The translations under genes and the position numbers were made by a program. From Cucumis sativus (Eukaryota; Streptophyta; Magnoliopsida; Cucurbitales; Cucurbitaceae), in the NCBI RefSeq assembly GCF_000004075.3, contig NC_026657.2, positions 29,482,408 to 29,546,407 of the forward strand: 64,000 bases of DNA, read 5' to 3'. Each line of letters begins with the position of its first letter. Position 1 is the first letter of the stretch. This document shows positions 49,001-61,349 of the stretch, piece after piece. A model generated the notes under the pieces. The model was not told the origin of the DNA. It made no database searches and worked only from the letters and a program-made list of their open reading frames with translations.

Positions 49001-50900
49001 CGCATCATGATTGATGCGCAAGTCTCTATATGAAACAAGTCCAAGTTAGATTCTTGTTGAAAGGAAGGAAGGAAGGAAAGGTTTTAGGTGAAAGTTGGAA
49101 TCACATATATATATCTATATATATTTTTAATTTCATTCTTTTCCCCCTTTTAATATCCTCCATAGAAAATAGTTGTGATGTATAATTGCTGCGAGTTCTG
49201 GTTTCTGACTGGCAGCCAGAGGAAACAATCTCATCTCCTGGGAAGGTTGTTCTGTTTGTACAAACTAGAAATTAGATAGTCAACTAATTGGAGGGGTGCG
49301 AGTGAAAAAGGAAAAAGAAAAAAGAAAAAAAACAGTGCATGCTGACCTTTTATTATGCATGCTGGAGAAATCTCACTTTGTTTTTGACTTTGATTGATAA
49401 TATTTGATGTAGTTGTTCCAAAAGTGTAAAAAAGAAGAATAATAGAAAGAAAGCCTAAAAATGTGCCAGATTCAGTTTGTGTTGCTGTTGCAGACATAGG
49501 CCCCAACCTTGGGAAGAAGGGAAGGCTGTGTTTTCCTTTACTCTTGCTTGTTGCCACTTTCAACTTTCAACTTCCAACTTCCAACAATCTCTCCATCTCT
49601 CTATCTGTATGCATCCTTCTAATCTCTATCCTCTTTTTTCTTTTTCCAAAATTTTCACAACTACTGATCATCTTTCTGTATATATTTGCCTTCATAAATT
49701 TTGATCTCATGTGATTTTTTTTTTTGCATCTATGTCTATTCTATTAGTTTTTATTGTTCTTTCTTTCATTTGCTCAAGCCTGAGTAGTTAAAATTCTACA
49801 CATGGAGTCATCAGTAGGATATTGTATCTGTTGTTTTCAGTTGAACAACATACAAGTGATGACTTCTTTTCCCATCTTTTTATTGTATGGAGTGAGGGAG
49901 TTTTCATTTTGGATGGAAGGGTTTGATGAACTATTGATTAAGTAGTGAGTATTTTTATCACATTGTGACCTTTTAAAAGAGATTAATGAGATATTACTAA
50001 TATGGATTGGATCAACACGATAGATATTATTGATATGGAGCATGATAAGAGAAATCACGAGTAGTGATTGATTAAAGAAATTTTTTAGTAGATTTGAAGG
50101 GAGAAGATTACAAGTGCAGTCAACAAAGAAGATAAATATGCTTTTAAGAGCTTTGGATGGAATGGACCTTTCATCTAGAGCACTGGCCTCATCCAAGTCT
50201 GACGGAGCCGCCATCCATATGGAATTGATGTTTAATAGAAAACGTAACAACTTCATGTCAATGATCTTGATTTACATATCTCCGTTTAAAATCGAGTTCA
50301 CCTAGAAAGAGGGTTGAGGAACAATGATGGATATCCTCAAGGATCAAATTCCGATAAAAGAGCTAACAGAAAGTTAGATCAACAATGTTAGAAAGAGTCA
50401 TTGATGACCAATGAGTCAACCAAATTGTGTAAGAGTTTTGAGGCTTAAAATACTAATGATTGCATGTCATATTGCTTAATCAATTTAAAGATGAAGTTTG
50501 CTTTCCATTTGATCTAAATAGTTACTTATTTATTTACATTCATTTTTATGGATATGTATATAACACACCTGTATACATCCACGAAAATCATGAATAGATT
50601 TGTTGATAAAAGGGTTGAAGGGATTAATAAAAAAAAAACTCCCTTAGATTTGTAAACTTGCACTCCCTCGTAAATCTGCAGGTTTCTAATATATTCCAAA
50701 ATAAAATCATAAGAACTCGTTTTTGGATATTGGATATTTTTACTGAAGTAAATATTTTCTACCATAATGAGCTAATTAAATAGATCAAATTACGAGAATG
50801 TTTTAAATTCAACACTTTTTTTTATATGAATAGGGCGTAAAAATCGAGTTCAAAGGCTCATAATATCCTCATTAATTAATAGTTTTTTGTATTGAAAATA
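49001..50900. other. 3' flank of the PHD gene and spacer
   Basis: The first 150-250 bases are likely 3' untranslated region, with a GGAA repeat near 49,061-49,079 and TA-rich sequence near 49,106. Beyond this there is no supported gene. Frames near 49,231-49,714 overlap in several phases and are low-complexity. Confidence 0.5.
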
Positions 50901-50910
50901 TATACATGTA

Positions 50911-51017
50911 TATTTAATTATTTCACACACATATATATATATCCTACATTATATAATATAATAATATTTAATTATTTCACACACATATATATATATCCTA
51001 CATTATATAATATAATA
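50911..51017. repeat. 54-bp direct tandem duplication
   Basis: Two almost identical copies, 50911-50964 and 50965-51017. Each begins TATTTAATTATTTCACACAC, continues with a TA run and CCTACATTATATAATATAAT. They are so similar that the duplication must be recent, or the array is variable. Confidence 0.9.
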
Positions 51018-51019
51018 TT

Positions 51020-52917
51020 ACCGCATGATAAATTAGAGCATAAAATAAGATATAAGAGGTCAAATTGTACATATAATCCGTCAACTTGGTGTGTAGTGTA
51101 ACAGAACCAAAGTAGTGAAGTTGAAGTTTGAATTGATAGCCGTGGATGGTATCGAACTCAAGGTTTAAATTGGAGTTATAAAGTTCGATTAGGGTTGGAG
51201 GCATTAGTCGGTTGACATGTTGTCAATGGTTGAAGACTTGTGAAGTATGAGTGTGATGATGTTGTGTGTTCTTTAAGTCGAAAGTGACAATGAATGTAAA
51301 TGAAATGAGAGATGAAAACTAACCAAAATCGAATGAACAATGACACCGTGCAATAAAACCAAAATGGTTAAACCTAATATTATGCGAAGATCTTTTTTAA
51401 GATATATTGAATCTTACATTAACAAACATTTAAACAAAATTAAATGAAAATACAAACATTACTTGCAATATATATTCTATTTAATGAATCCATTTCAATA
51501 ATAAAAAACATTATAATTTAACCAAGAATATACAATAGGATTGTCTTCATAATATCAAAATCTTTAACTATACATATTTTCCAATTAAGCTAAAACCATG
51601 TCTTACACAATATTGTGTTTGAATTTTAGCTAGGTTTTAAAGTTTTCAAATCTTCAATATTCTATTTTATTTTTCATTCAAGATTCTTAAAAGATAATAG
51701 TCTTTAGAAAAATAAAATGTTGAAGAAAAAGCAAAGAAATGAATATTTACCTTTCTGTCCCAATCCATCATTTTATACTTTGTCATCAGTTTGTGACGAA
51801 CCCTATTTGGTATCTTCTGATTCTCCCTAACATTATTATAAAATTTAAGAAGAAAAGAACAAAATGAGATAAAAGCAAAACTAGGTGGTTCTTATAAACT
51901 ATTTTTGTTGCATATAAATCTACACGTTGTATATGATCTCTAAAACTTCAAATGATTTTTTTATATAAAATAAAAAACAAAAAATATTGAGATCATTAGA
52001 TCATAATACTTTCGAGAATATTTACAAATACAACCAAATATAACTAATTACTTTTAAAAATATAACTAATTACTTTCATAAATGTGATATTTAGTATATT
52101 TTATGAATATTCGATTCCTTCTCTATCTTAATCCATCTATTCCCATTTCCTATTTAAATAGACATATTAGAGAAGTATTTGGCACTTATTTAGATTTATA
52201 TTTTGATACTCATACCTTAACTAAAGTGAGGTATTTATTAAATCACTAAATTGGAGTTTTTTCTTTCTTTTTTTTTTTGTTGAGCAAACACTAAATTTGA
52301 AATTCTTTTGTTGATAACTCCAAGGATCTAGACATTTCTTTTTTTTGAAAAACCTTCCTTATATATTGTTTTCAAACCTGCCAAATTCAAAATAAATTAC
52401 ATAATAAAACATTCAAAGCCTCTAAATTATTAATAAAAAAATAATAACTAATTATGATTTTGTAATCCATGAAAATAGTAGGTTATTTGAGACGTTTTTC
52501 TTTAATGTATAACCTAAGTTTTTTGTTTTTCTCAATTCTTTGTATTATAGACTTGTGAAGTGTAATCAATCAGCTAAGTTGAAACTTGAAAGAGAAACAC
52601 AAAATCAATTCTCCAAATTGAATCCTTCAACCTCCAAAAACCCTCAAAATTCTCCTTTAATTTCTCTTTTCAAAACGATGATCCAGTCCCCCACACGTGA
52701 TCCTCACGTGCTCAAACACCCACCTCTTTACCATCGCAATAGCCGCCGTCTGCCGATCATCATTTGAACTTCACTCGACCCACTAAAATCAACACACACT
52801 CAAACAAAACCCATTTCTTTATTTCCTTTTCAACTTTATACAACGCTTCATTGATCCAACCATCGCCTCCTTCTTCTTCACTCTCTCTGTTTCATTATTT
52901 TCAACAGAACTCAACCA
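51020..52917. other. spacer and upstream region of the ArgJ gene
   Basis: AT-rich with no gene. From about 52,540 the sequence becomes C-rich and less AT-rich. It contains two ACGTG cores in CACACGTGATCCTCACGTGC (52,690-52,709), about 210 bases before the ATG. Such paired ACGTG cores are typical bZIP/ABRE-type sites. The remaining C/T-rich stretch is probably the leader. Confidence 0.5.
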
Positions 52918-55900
52918 ATGTATCTCTCTGTTCCTCACTACCCATCTCTGAAATTTTCCACCTTTCAATCCCACAAGGTTTGTTTTCGTTCGCCTCCAAA
53001 TCCCTTTTCGAGATTGCCCCCCCCCCCCCCCCCCCCCCCATCTGTGATTCTGTTTCTGGGTCCAATTTTAGCTACAAATTTGAGCGCAATGTTCATACCT
53101 CTTTTTCCCATTTCAGCTAAATGTTTGAATTTTCTTCGTTTTATTCCATTGCTTTTGGTGATGTTCTGTTCGTTTCTGTTTTTCTCTAGACGAGTTTTCG
53201 AGTGTTTTCTGTGGCTACCAATGAGACCGCCAATTATTTGCCGCAGGCTCCGATTTTGATTCCTGATGGACCATGGAAACAGGTAAGGGGCTGTGAATTT
53301 GCTCTCTTTGCATCCTTAATGATTTCTTGATTGTTTTGATTCAGTTTGAGTTTCTGGGGTTGGCCGATTACTTTAGTGGCCTTCTTATTCTTGTGTTCGT
53401 TTTATTTTCCTTATCTTCTCTACATAAGTTTTCTCAGAATGTCAAATTTTATAATCTAAAGAACATTTAATTTTGTACAAATGTTCTTTGGAAGCGATCG
53501 ATAAAGTATAGGTATTGTCAGATTTTCAACTTATTATAAGTTGTCGTGTATCCTCAGTTTTTTTTACTTTTTATAAGTTCAAACCAAAAGTAAACTTGTT
53601 TTTGTAGATTGATGGAGGAGTTAGTGCTGCAAAGGGGTTCAAAGCCGCAGGGCTTTATGGAGGATTAAGAGCAAAGGGAGAGAAACCTGACCTTGCACTT
53701 GTTACTTGTGATGTTGAAGCCATTTCTGCTGGTATGAGCCAACTGTTGAGTTTATCTGTGTTCTAAATAACAACCTGTTTTTGGTTGTAAGACAAACTAG
53801 AGAATGATTGTTATAGGAAAAGTTTTGATGGTTTTGGCCACGTTCTTGGCGAACTTATCCCGACTCATTTTGAACTTTTTATTCATGCCGGTTAGGTTTT
53901 GGTCGGGCACATGAAACTTAGCCAGCTGTGTCTAAGTTTGAAGAACATTCTGATACTGACTGAGTTTGCTCATTTTCATTTCCAGGAGCATTTACAAAGA
54001 ATGTAGTTGCTGCAGCACCTGTGTTATATTGTAAAAAGGCGTTGGACTTTTCGGAAACGGTAGGTTTTCTATCTCTTGTTTAAGTTATGTTTACCTATCA
54101 GCAAGACATTAAAACCGTAACTAAACAAGTTCACTGATTTTGCTAACTAAACTACTGTTTAACAAAAAGTAGTTTTACCTTATTTTCTAACAATGATTTG
54201 ATTGATTCTACAATTTGTTAGGCACGTGCAGTGTTAATCAATGCTGGTCAAGCAAATGCCGCTACGGTAAGCTGTTGTTTTGATGACATCAATTGAATAT
54301 TGTTTGGACTCAAAAAGATAAAAGTCTATGCGTATCTTGGATGAATATATACATAGCTAAGTGTCTTTTTGTTGTTGCAGGGGGAGGTTGGTTATCAAGA
54401 TATGATAGAATGTGTGGACAATCTTTCTAAGGTATGCACCTTCATAGGGTTCAGAACAAACTTCTTAATCTTTTTCTGGAACAATTGTAAGTTGTATATA
54501 ACTTTAATTGTAGATTCTTCAAATAAGGCCGGAGGAAGTATTAGTTCAATCTACCGGGGTGATTGGTCATAGAATAAAAAAGGTACGAAGATACGTTATG
54601 TATTGTGTTTTAACAGAAAATATACCTACTGGATGGTTTGTCTTGAACTCTAAAGTTATCCAACTTCAAATGCAGGATGCACTCTTGAATTCTCTTCCAA
54701 AACTAGTTGGATCCCTTTCATCTTCAGTTGAAAGGTATTCCTTTAGTTAGTTTCATTTGTACTTTTTGTTGTTATATGTTCGGCTTCGGCTTCTCTGCTG
54801 TCCAGTCTTTTCCTCATTAACTTTTCTGGTTGTGCATAACTTTATCAGTCTGTTTACAGTGCAGCTTCTGCGGCAGTAGCGATAACGACAACTGACCTTG
54901 TTAGTAAAAGCGTGGCTATTGAGTCACAAGTGCGTAAAAACCGTTTTATATTACCTTGTTCTGCTTGTGAACTATACAATAGTCTTGATCTAACCAACAT
55001 AGAAAGCACTTTCAACATTGTACTTTGATAAAATCATAGCATAATGGATTAACAGTTGATTTAATGCCCAGGTTGGGGGCTCAACTATAAGAATTGGAGG
55101 AATGGCGAAAGGTTCTGGAATGATTCACCCGGACATGGCTACTATGCTCGGTGTACGTATCTTGAAACTTTGCATTTCGTACTCAAACAAGTTAAATGGC
55201 TGGGATTGTTTGGAATAATGTTGAAATGTTACAATGTGGTAGGTTGTAACAACAGATGCTGTGGTTGCTACTGATGTTTGGAGAAAGATGGTGCAAATAT
55301 CTGTTGATCGAAGCTTCAATCAGATCACAGTATGATTGTTTAACGTCTTAACAACTTTTTTACTGTTGGTTCTCTTTCACATATAATATGCTCAGGGAAA
55401 ATTTACTTGTCCTATTGTACTCCATATGAATCAAGTCAAATCAAACTAGCTAGTCTTGAAAATTGGTTTTAGAGTAATTCATTTAGTTTGGGTTTGTAAA
55501 TGAAACATTCAGGATGGATTATATATTAAAAATTTAGGCACATAGGTGGAGTACCATACCAAATCAATGATGCAATACAATAATGTTACATAGGTGAGGT
55601 GACGTTGGAAGTACCATCAAAATTGTCCTTTTTAAAAGAGAGATGGGTTTGATGATGTAGGTGGATGGGGATACAAGTACCAACGATACCGTCATTGCTT
55701 TGTCGAGTGGCTTGTCGGGATCCAGTTCAACTATGATTTCGTCCTTGAAAAGTCGAGAAGCAGGACAACTCCAAGACTGCCTTGATGTGGTATGTATTTT
55801 TGAGAATCAGAACATCTTCAAAAGAAATTTGAGGAAAAAGTTATTTCCATGTTATAGGATTGTTTCTCCTTTCTATTTTCAGGTGATGCAAGGGCTTGCC

Positions 55901-56675
55901 AAGTCAATAGCCTGGGATGGAGAAGGTGCTACCTGTCTAATTGAGGTCGGTCTGCCATTTCTATAAGCCAAAAAAATCTTTTACATAGTCTATGCATTTT
56001 AATTTCAAATTACCAATGCCACAGATTACAGTGACTGGTGCAAATTCAGAAGCCGATGCAGCAAAAATTGCTCGTTCGGTGGCAGGCTCATCACTTGTAA
56101 AGGCAAGATTTTCAATCTTCATCATCTTTCTCCTACGCACTTTACTTTGTGCAAGCATATCTCATCATTGTTTTTCCATGCTGCAGTCAGCTGTATATGG
56201 CCGAGATCCAAATTGGGGAAGGATAGCAGCGGCTGCTGGGTATGCAGGGGTACCTTTTGAGCAGACGAAACTCAAAGTGTCCCTAGGAAACATTCTCCTT
56301 ATGGATGGAGGAGAACCCCAATCTTTTGACAGGTTTAAAAAGACAAATCACCTAATCCAATTTTAATTTGACCACTTTTGACTATAATTGTATATTATTA
56401 CTTTTTTCAGGGCTGCTGCTAGTAACTACCTTAGAAGAGCTGGAGAAACCCATGATACCGTCAGAATTTACATTTCTATAGGTGAGAAGATGATTTAGTA
56501 TAACTCTGAATGGCCATCATGAAAACTATAATAAAAGATACTTTTTTTAACACCAGCCTCGAGCTAACCTAGATAGTTGCTTTGATCGACAGGTAATGGG
56601 CAAGGAGAAGGACGAGCATGGGGTTGTGACTTGAGCTATGACTATGTCAAAATAAATGCAGAGTACACTACATAA
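52918..56675 (+). CDS. ArgJ: arginine biosynthesis bifunctional protein ArgJ, chloroplastic
   Basis: Seventeen exons (52918-52977, 53190-53282, 53608-53731, 53986-54059, 54222-54266, 54381-54431, 54514-54582, 54676-54734, 54860-54929, 55072-55152, 55243-55329, 55661-55789, 55883-55945, 56025-56102, 56187-56332, 56411-56481, 56593-56675) give 460 residues. ArgJ moves acetyl from N-acetylornithine to glutamate (EC 2.3.1.35) and can use acetyl-CoA (EC 2.3.1.1) in the cyclic ornithine/arginine pathway of plastids. Seen: a Ser/Pro-rich, acid-free transit-type start ([13 protein letters not shown]), [57 protein letters not shown] and a C-terminal NAEYTT. Self-cleavage is expected between Ala238 and the nucleophile Thr239. 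The intron after exon 14 has a GC donor (AAG/GCAAGA); the intron after exon 13 has a weak GTCGGT donor. Intron 1 holds a C23 run. Confidence 0.96.
53017..53039. repeat. C23 homopolymer in ArgJ intron 1
   Basis: Twenty-three consecutive C in an otherwise AT-rich region. Its exact length is likely uncertain, because long C runs are error-prone in sequencing. It lies in the 212-base first intron, whose reading frame happens to stay open through the run. Confidence 0.9.
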
Positions 56676-57198
56676 ATTGTCGTCAAGCCAGCTAGCTATG
56701 ACAGAATAATTGTATCTCTCGGTCCTTTGGGGGAAGAAGTATATCAATCGAAATCATTTAGTTGAGTTCAATTGATATCTCATTAAACTTTATCTTCTTT
56801 AGGACAAGATCTAAATTATAATTGAGTTTATTCCAATTTCAAAGCTTTCCCTATTTTCTCTATGAATCTTCTATTTTTTGGTATTTCTAGAAAAGATGCA
56901 GCACTTCTAAATTCCGTTAGTCATTACAAAGAAGCAAATCAAGCATATTCCAATAGAAAAGAGAAGCAGTCACAACCATATCCATAACCATAGTAACAGT
57001 GTCGAAATTCAACAAACATCATCATATAACAAAAGGTAAATCCTCAGAATCTCTCGTACAAACAAACAACAAACGAGTTAACGTCATACAATTTCTTGGT
57101 CCAAGCATCTCGGTCATCAACAATCACAAATGAAACCAAAACATTTTATTTATTTACAGAATACAGTGAGAGAAGATGAAAACTTGGACGAGTAACGC
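56676..57198. other. convergent 3' flanks of ArgJ and the 271-aa gene
   Basis: The two genes end head-on here with about 520 bases between stop codons. The stretch is AT-rich and shows only probable 3' untranslated sequence for both. No other gene is seen. Confidence 0.6.
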
Positions 57199-58677
57199 TC
57201 ACAAGGCTTCAGTAACAGAGTAGTGCACCTTGGTGACTGATGTTTTCAGGAAGATGCTTCCACAGTGAGAGTCTGAGCTCCCGTCGTCGAAACTCTCAAA
57301 CTCGTTGAGAGTATTAACCAAACTTTCATGAGAGTTAAATGATCTTTGATACCGATCAGAACTACCAACAGATTTGCGAGCCTGCCTTTTGTCCCTGCCA
57401 CCACTTCCGCGCGAAGAGTTGCTGCCCTTCTGTCCTTTCTTCCCATTCTTCCTGTTCTTTGATTTCTGCTGTTTCTTGTTGTTTTTGACACAATGGCACA
57501 ACGATGTCTGAGGAGGGTCATACACATCAGGAGCCCATGTCACACTCATCTTAGGTGACTCCCCATAGTGTTGTGCTCGGCTACCTTTCATCGCAGATAA
57601 GAGCTTTCCAGGCACCTGGATGTTGGAAGTTAAGTCAGCAAACAGAAAGGAAGACAAAATGCAAATATGCAATGGCTTCACAAACATTTACTTTTCACTA
57701 ATTCATTATCTAAAATTGAATATAACATATCTACAAAAAACCTCAGATTATGTGCTGCTTTACGAGTAACAAACCCAAATCTGCACTTGGGGTGAACAAA
57801 CAGAAAATGTAGTATAGTTGTGTAAAGAGAATTATTTTCAGGTTATACTAATCATCTAATGTCAACGAAGAAACGGCTAATCAAATTAACTTCATACATC
57901 AGTATTGCAAAAGGCCATCAACTTAGAAAGCAAGCCAGTTTGCCAACAGCAGAATTGCCTTCCCAAGAACAGAAAAGCATGGCATAGTAAGAAAGAGTTC
58001 ACATTTTTTTTCATTTATGGAGCAAATAGATGATAAGCCACTATATTTTAAAAAATGGGTTTTCTATATAATACATAGGATCAATCGCGTCAGCCAAACT
58101 TGTAAAGCTTGTCCTTAGAAGTTTTCCTTCGTGACCAGAAAAAAAATTATGATATCAATAGTTTCCATGGAAATAAGAATCAGAGATAGCAAAGCTACGT
58201 GACTGATTACAAAAATTATTAAACGCAGGACACAACTATAATTTTTCCCTATTTAATTTTGACAAGAAGAGAACTTACTGGTAAAGAAATGGAACGTGAA
58301 AAGGCTTGATGATTAAACTCATTACAGGACACATCACCCATCGCTGTTTGTCGTTCCTTATCATTTTCTGAAGTATCATTTGGAGGGGATGTTACAACAG
58401 GGAGGGGAAAGGATTTGGATTTTCTTAAACACTTCTTAGATAAGTTCGAGGGAATTTCAAGCTCTTTTTGTTTGTTTTTAACATTTGAATTATCGCTGCA
58501 ATTCACATCACGTTTAAATTCTGAACTTTGAGTATCTTCAATGCTCAAAGACTTCTTAAAAAACCCATCAAGATCACTAAACAATGCAGCATCAATTTCT
58601 TTCAAAGACGACTGCAGATCATCCACCAAACCGTCTACACCGACAGCCAACTTCTGATGAATCGAAGGGATGTCCAT
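57199..58677 (-). CDS. plant protein of unknown function, lysine-rich (271 aa)
   Basis: Two coding exons, 58677-58279 and 57615-57199, join in phase after SRSISLP to 271 residues. The N-terminal third is helical and acidic (MDIPSIHQKL, LKEIDAALFSDLDGFFKK). The middle is Ser-rich and basic (KKCLRKSKSFPLP). Exon 2 opens VPGKLLSAMKGSRAQ, then a well-formed SVTWAPDVYDPP segment and a CHCVKN pair. A long Lys/Arg/Gly/Ser tract follows (about residues 180-215) that looks like a nuclear or nucleolar signal. The end is acidic and then hydrophobic, with a CGSIFL block. No known catalytic motif was recognised. The pattern resembles plant families conserved only for the TWAPDVYDPP core. A leader with introns probably reaches back to about 59,500. 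Confidence 0.8.
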
Positions 58678-59600
58678 TCAGATTTATGTAAGACACAAGA
58701 AATCTGCTAGAACCTGCACATATATCCAGAATATCGTAAAACATGCCGGAAAGAAATTCGATCCTGTAAAATTTTGACGAAGAAAATAAAAAGAATAAGG
58801 ACAATACCTCGCACAATAATCAAGAATGCAAAAACCCTCTCAACGAGTAGCCAATTGCAAGTGACTCGCTTTCAGAGGCTTCGATTGCCAATAAACCTCA
58901 AGATCAAAACAATAAATCCTTACCGTACAATTAAAATTTCTCTAGGAATTCCAAACCTCGAATAGAACCAAAAGAGCAAGGAGGAGGAAAGAGAAGATTG
59001 AAGAATACGAATAGAGCACGAAATGCACTAAAAGAACCCTATGTTAACTAAGATTACCACGCCGATCACCCTTTTCGAGCCGCTTCAGACGATGCGAAGA
59101 GGAACCACCATGAAAAGAAGTCAAAGAAGGAAGCAGAGGGCGAAGGTAGAGATCAATAGTTAACGAAGGCATATTGAAATGCTCTCCGTAACCCTAATTT
59201 TCGTAGGGTCTAACAAAGCCTCAGATTTGCGAGCCAAGAGCTTGAAGAAAACTTTGAAAAGAAAACGAAAATGTGCGAATCAATCAAACTCAGAGATTGA
59301 GAACATTAAAACCTGAAATCATTGAGTCAAATGGATAAACCAGAAATCATCTGATCCGTAACATGATGAAAAAGATAGGCGGAGATACAACGTCGGTGGA
59401 GGTGGAGGCGGAAGCGGATCGGATAATTTTGGGAGGATGAGGTCGAAAATGGTGGCGGAATTGGGATCTTACGGAACTAATCCTTTGGGTCAAGGGGAAC
59501 GAATCGGTCGCGTAGATATAGCTGCCACACCCAATCACAACTCTCCACGTTTATTACCTTTGACAATTCGCTGATTTAATTGTTTTTAGATATTTCCAAT
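58678..59600 (-). other. probable leader exons and introns of the 271-aa gene
   Basis: There is no convincing coding frame. On the minus strand the sequence around 59,160-59,560 is C/T- and AG-rich with leader character. The next unit begins only after the promoter-like motifs at 59,611. A short minus frame near 59,347-59,538 lacks support. Confidence 0.35.
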
Positions 59601-59610
59601 CTTACCCTAT

Positions 59611-59639
59611 TGGGCCGGGCCTCTTACTCTAAAAGCCCA
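59611..59639 (-). promoter_or_regulatory. site II motifs upstream of the 271-aa gene
   Basis: TGGGCCGGGCC (59611-59621) and AGCCCA (59634-59639) lie close together, just upstream of the inferred leader. This is a typical housekeeping-type plant promoter signature, and it places the transcription start near 59,550. Confidence 0.4.
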
Positions 59640-60771
59640 TTTCAAATATATTTCCACCCTTTTTCTTTCTTACAATTAAACAAATAATTCATTTGGATGC
59701 AATGGTTCTTTTTTCCAAATATTTCCTCCTTAATTCAACAAACCCACCATTGTTATATTTATGTGGTGTGTAGCTTATATCTTTTGTATACACTTAGATA
59801 TCACTTAATCTATTATACAGATGTCACTTATACAGATATAGCTTATGGGTATGTCTTAATTTGTTTTGTTGTTGCTGTTGAGTTTGGTAATTTGGGATGA
59901 TTAGTTGTTCTCTTCTTCCTTTATCTGAGTTGTGTAGCCTATTTTTGGTAATGCTATTGTTTCCCATCCAATAGTGTAATAAACTCAAGAGAAGTACAAG
60001 TAATGAACTATGTTTGTTCATCTATACTTAGCTTTTGCTCCAACAAATAGAACTATATGTGGCCACATTCCTCCACACCCCTTAGAATAGAATTACGTCT
60101 CATATGATTGATCCTTTGAATCACATCACATCCCATTAAGAATTCTCGATTATTTTGAGTGAATAATTACTTAGTTCAAAGCACTTAATATTAATATTTA
60201 ATTTTGCGCAACAGAACAACACCGCTTCGCTTCGCTTCACATTCAAACACTACGTACGGTATTCCATTTAATATACTTATATTTCTTATCATCTTTCGCA
60301 TCACGAGTTGCAAATAACAAAACCCTAACCACATCGATTCTCTCAAAGCACTTAATGCTATCTCACTTCACAACTGACAGAATCCTGCTACAAGCAAACT
60401 CAATCACAATCAAAATGGCGTTCCTGAATTACCTCGATTCTCATCAATATTGCCTATCATCACCAGTTCGATCGATAGATCGATCTCTTGTTAAGAAACT
60501 TTCAACTCAGATTATGAGAGCATGTATTCTATAATCGAATCGAGAACAAAATACCAGTCGGATCTTCAGAAACCCTAGTCTATCACATTATAATAGAAGC
60601 ATCGGCCATTTGCGAAAGAAAATGGAAGAGAATATACCGATGAAAGAACTTTGTTATCCATTAAAACTATTAGTAGTTCCATACACCTGTAACCAGAGAG
60701 AAACCAAGATCTACACAAAGGGTAACCAAAACGAAACCCTAATTCCAAAATTCGCCGACAACGGTATCTAT
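59640..60771. other. spacer and 3' flank of H2B, with telo-box motifs and a short ORF
   Basis: There is no firm gene. Three telo-box-like motifs occur: AAACCCTAA at 60320-60328, AACCCTAG at 60571 and AAACCCTAA at 60734-60742. A 39-codon plus-strand ORF in good start context (CAAAATGGCG) runs 60415-60534, starting MAFLNYLDSHQYC. It is reported as a finding only. The last part is probably H2B 3' untranslated region. Confidence 0.4.
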
Positions 60772-61188
60772 CTAAGAGCTTGTAAATTTGGTTACGGCCT
60801 TAGTTCCTTCAGAAACAGCGTGCTTTGCTAACTCACCAGGAAGCACTAATCGAACAGCAGTTTGGATCTCTCGTGAAGTGATCGTAGGTTTCTTGTTGTA
60901 TCTTGCCAATTTCGAAGCCTCTTGAGCAAGTTTTTCGAAGATGTCGTTGATAAAACTGTTCATAATGCCCATTGCCTTGCTGGAGATTCCAATATCGGGA
61001 TGAACCTGCTTCAAAACCTTGAAAATGTAGATCTTGTAAGTCTCGTTGCTCTTTTTAACCTTCTTCTTCTTATCGCCACCGTCTTTGACGATCTTCTTCT
61101 CAGCCTTCGGCTTCTTCTCCGCCGAGGAAGGGGTTTTCTCCGCTGGCTTCTTCTCTGCGGGCTTCTTTTCGGCTTTCGTTGGCGCCAT
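60772..61188 (-). CDS. histone H2B
   Basis: An intronless ORF of 138 residues, the usual plant H2B form. The N-terminal tail is Lys-, Pro- and Ala-rich with repeated KKPAEK blocks ([18 protein letters not shown]). The histone fold runs from about residue 48: [70 protein letters not shown]. It ends TKFTSS, and the Lys within AVTKFTS is the conserved mono-ubiquitination site. The protein pairs with H2A in the nucleosome. Regulation is visible upstream: a TATA box, an inverted CCAAT and a plant histone Type I element, which fit S-phase expression. Confidence 0.97.
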   Translation of the reverse strand: MAPTKAEKKPAEKKPAEKTPSSAEKKPKAEKKIVKDGGDKKKKVKKSNETYKIYIFKVLKQVHPDIGISSKAMGIMNSFINDIFEKLAQEASKLARYNKKPTITSREIQTAVRLVLPGELAKHAVSEGTKAVTKFTSS

Positions 61189-61302
61189 TGTTGGAACTCA
61201 GAGTATATTCAGGAATAAAGGTGAAGGTGGTCTAGCAAGGTTGAAGACGGAGAGAGTGATTCAGAGCAACTGAACGATTGTTGTAAATGAAGCGGAGGAG
61301 AG

Positions 61303-61310
61303 TTTATATA
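61303..61310 (-). promoter_or_regulatory. TATA box of H2B
   Basis: On the minus strand this reads TATATAAACTC, about 115 bases before the ATG. The transcription start would lie near 61,275, leaving a leader of about 85 bases. Confidence 0.7.
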
Positions 61311-61329
61311 GAAGATGAAGCGGTTTCTT

Positions 61330-61334
61330 ATTGG
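61330..61334 (-). promoter_or_regulatory. CCAAT box of H2B
   Basis: ATTGG on the plus strand reads CCAAT on the minus strand. It lies between the TATA box and the Type I element. Confidence 0.5.
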
Positions 61335-61349
61335 TTAGTGGGACTTTCT

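Noticed and set aside
52918-53259. A 113-residue proline-rich ORF in the ArgJ region
   Set aside because: It is exon 1 read through intron 1 and its C run. Splicing at 52977/53190 gives the conserved ArgJ sequence instead, and read-through leaves exon 2 out of frame.
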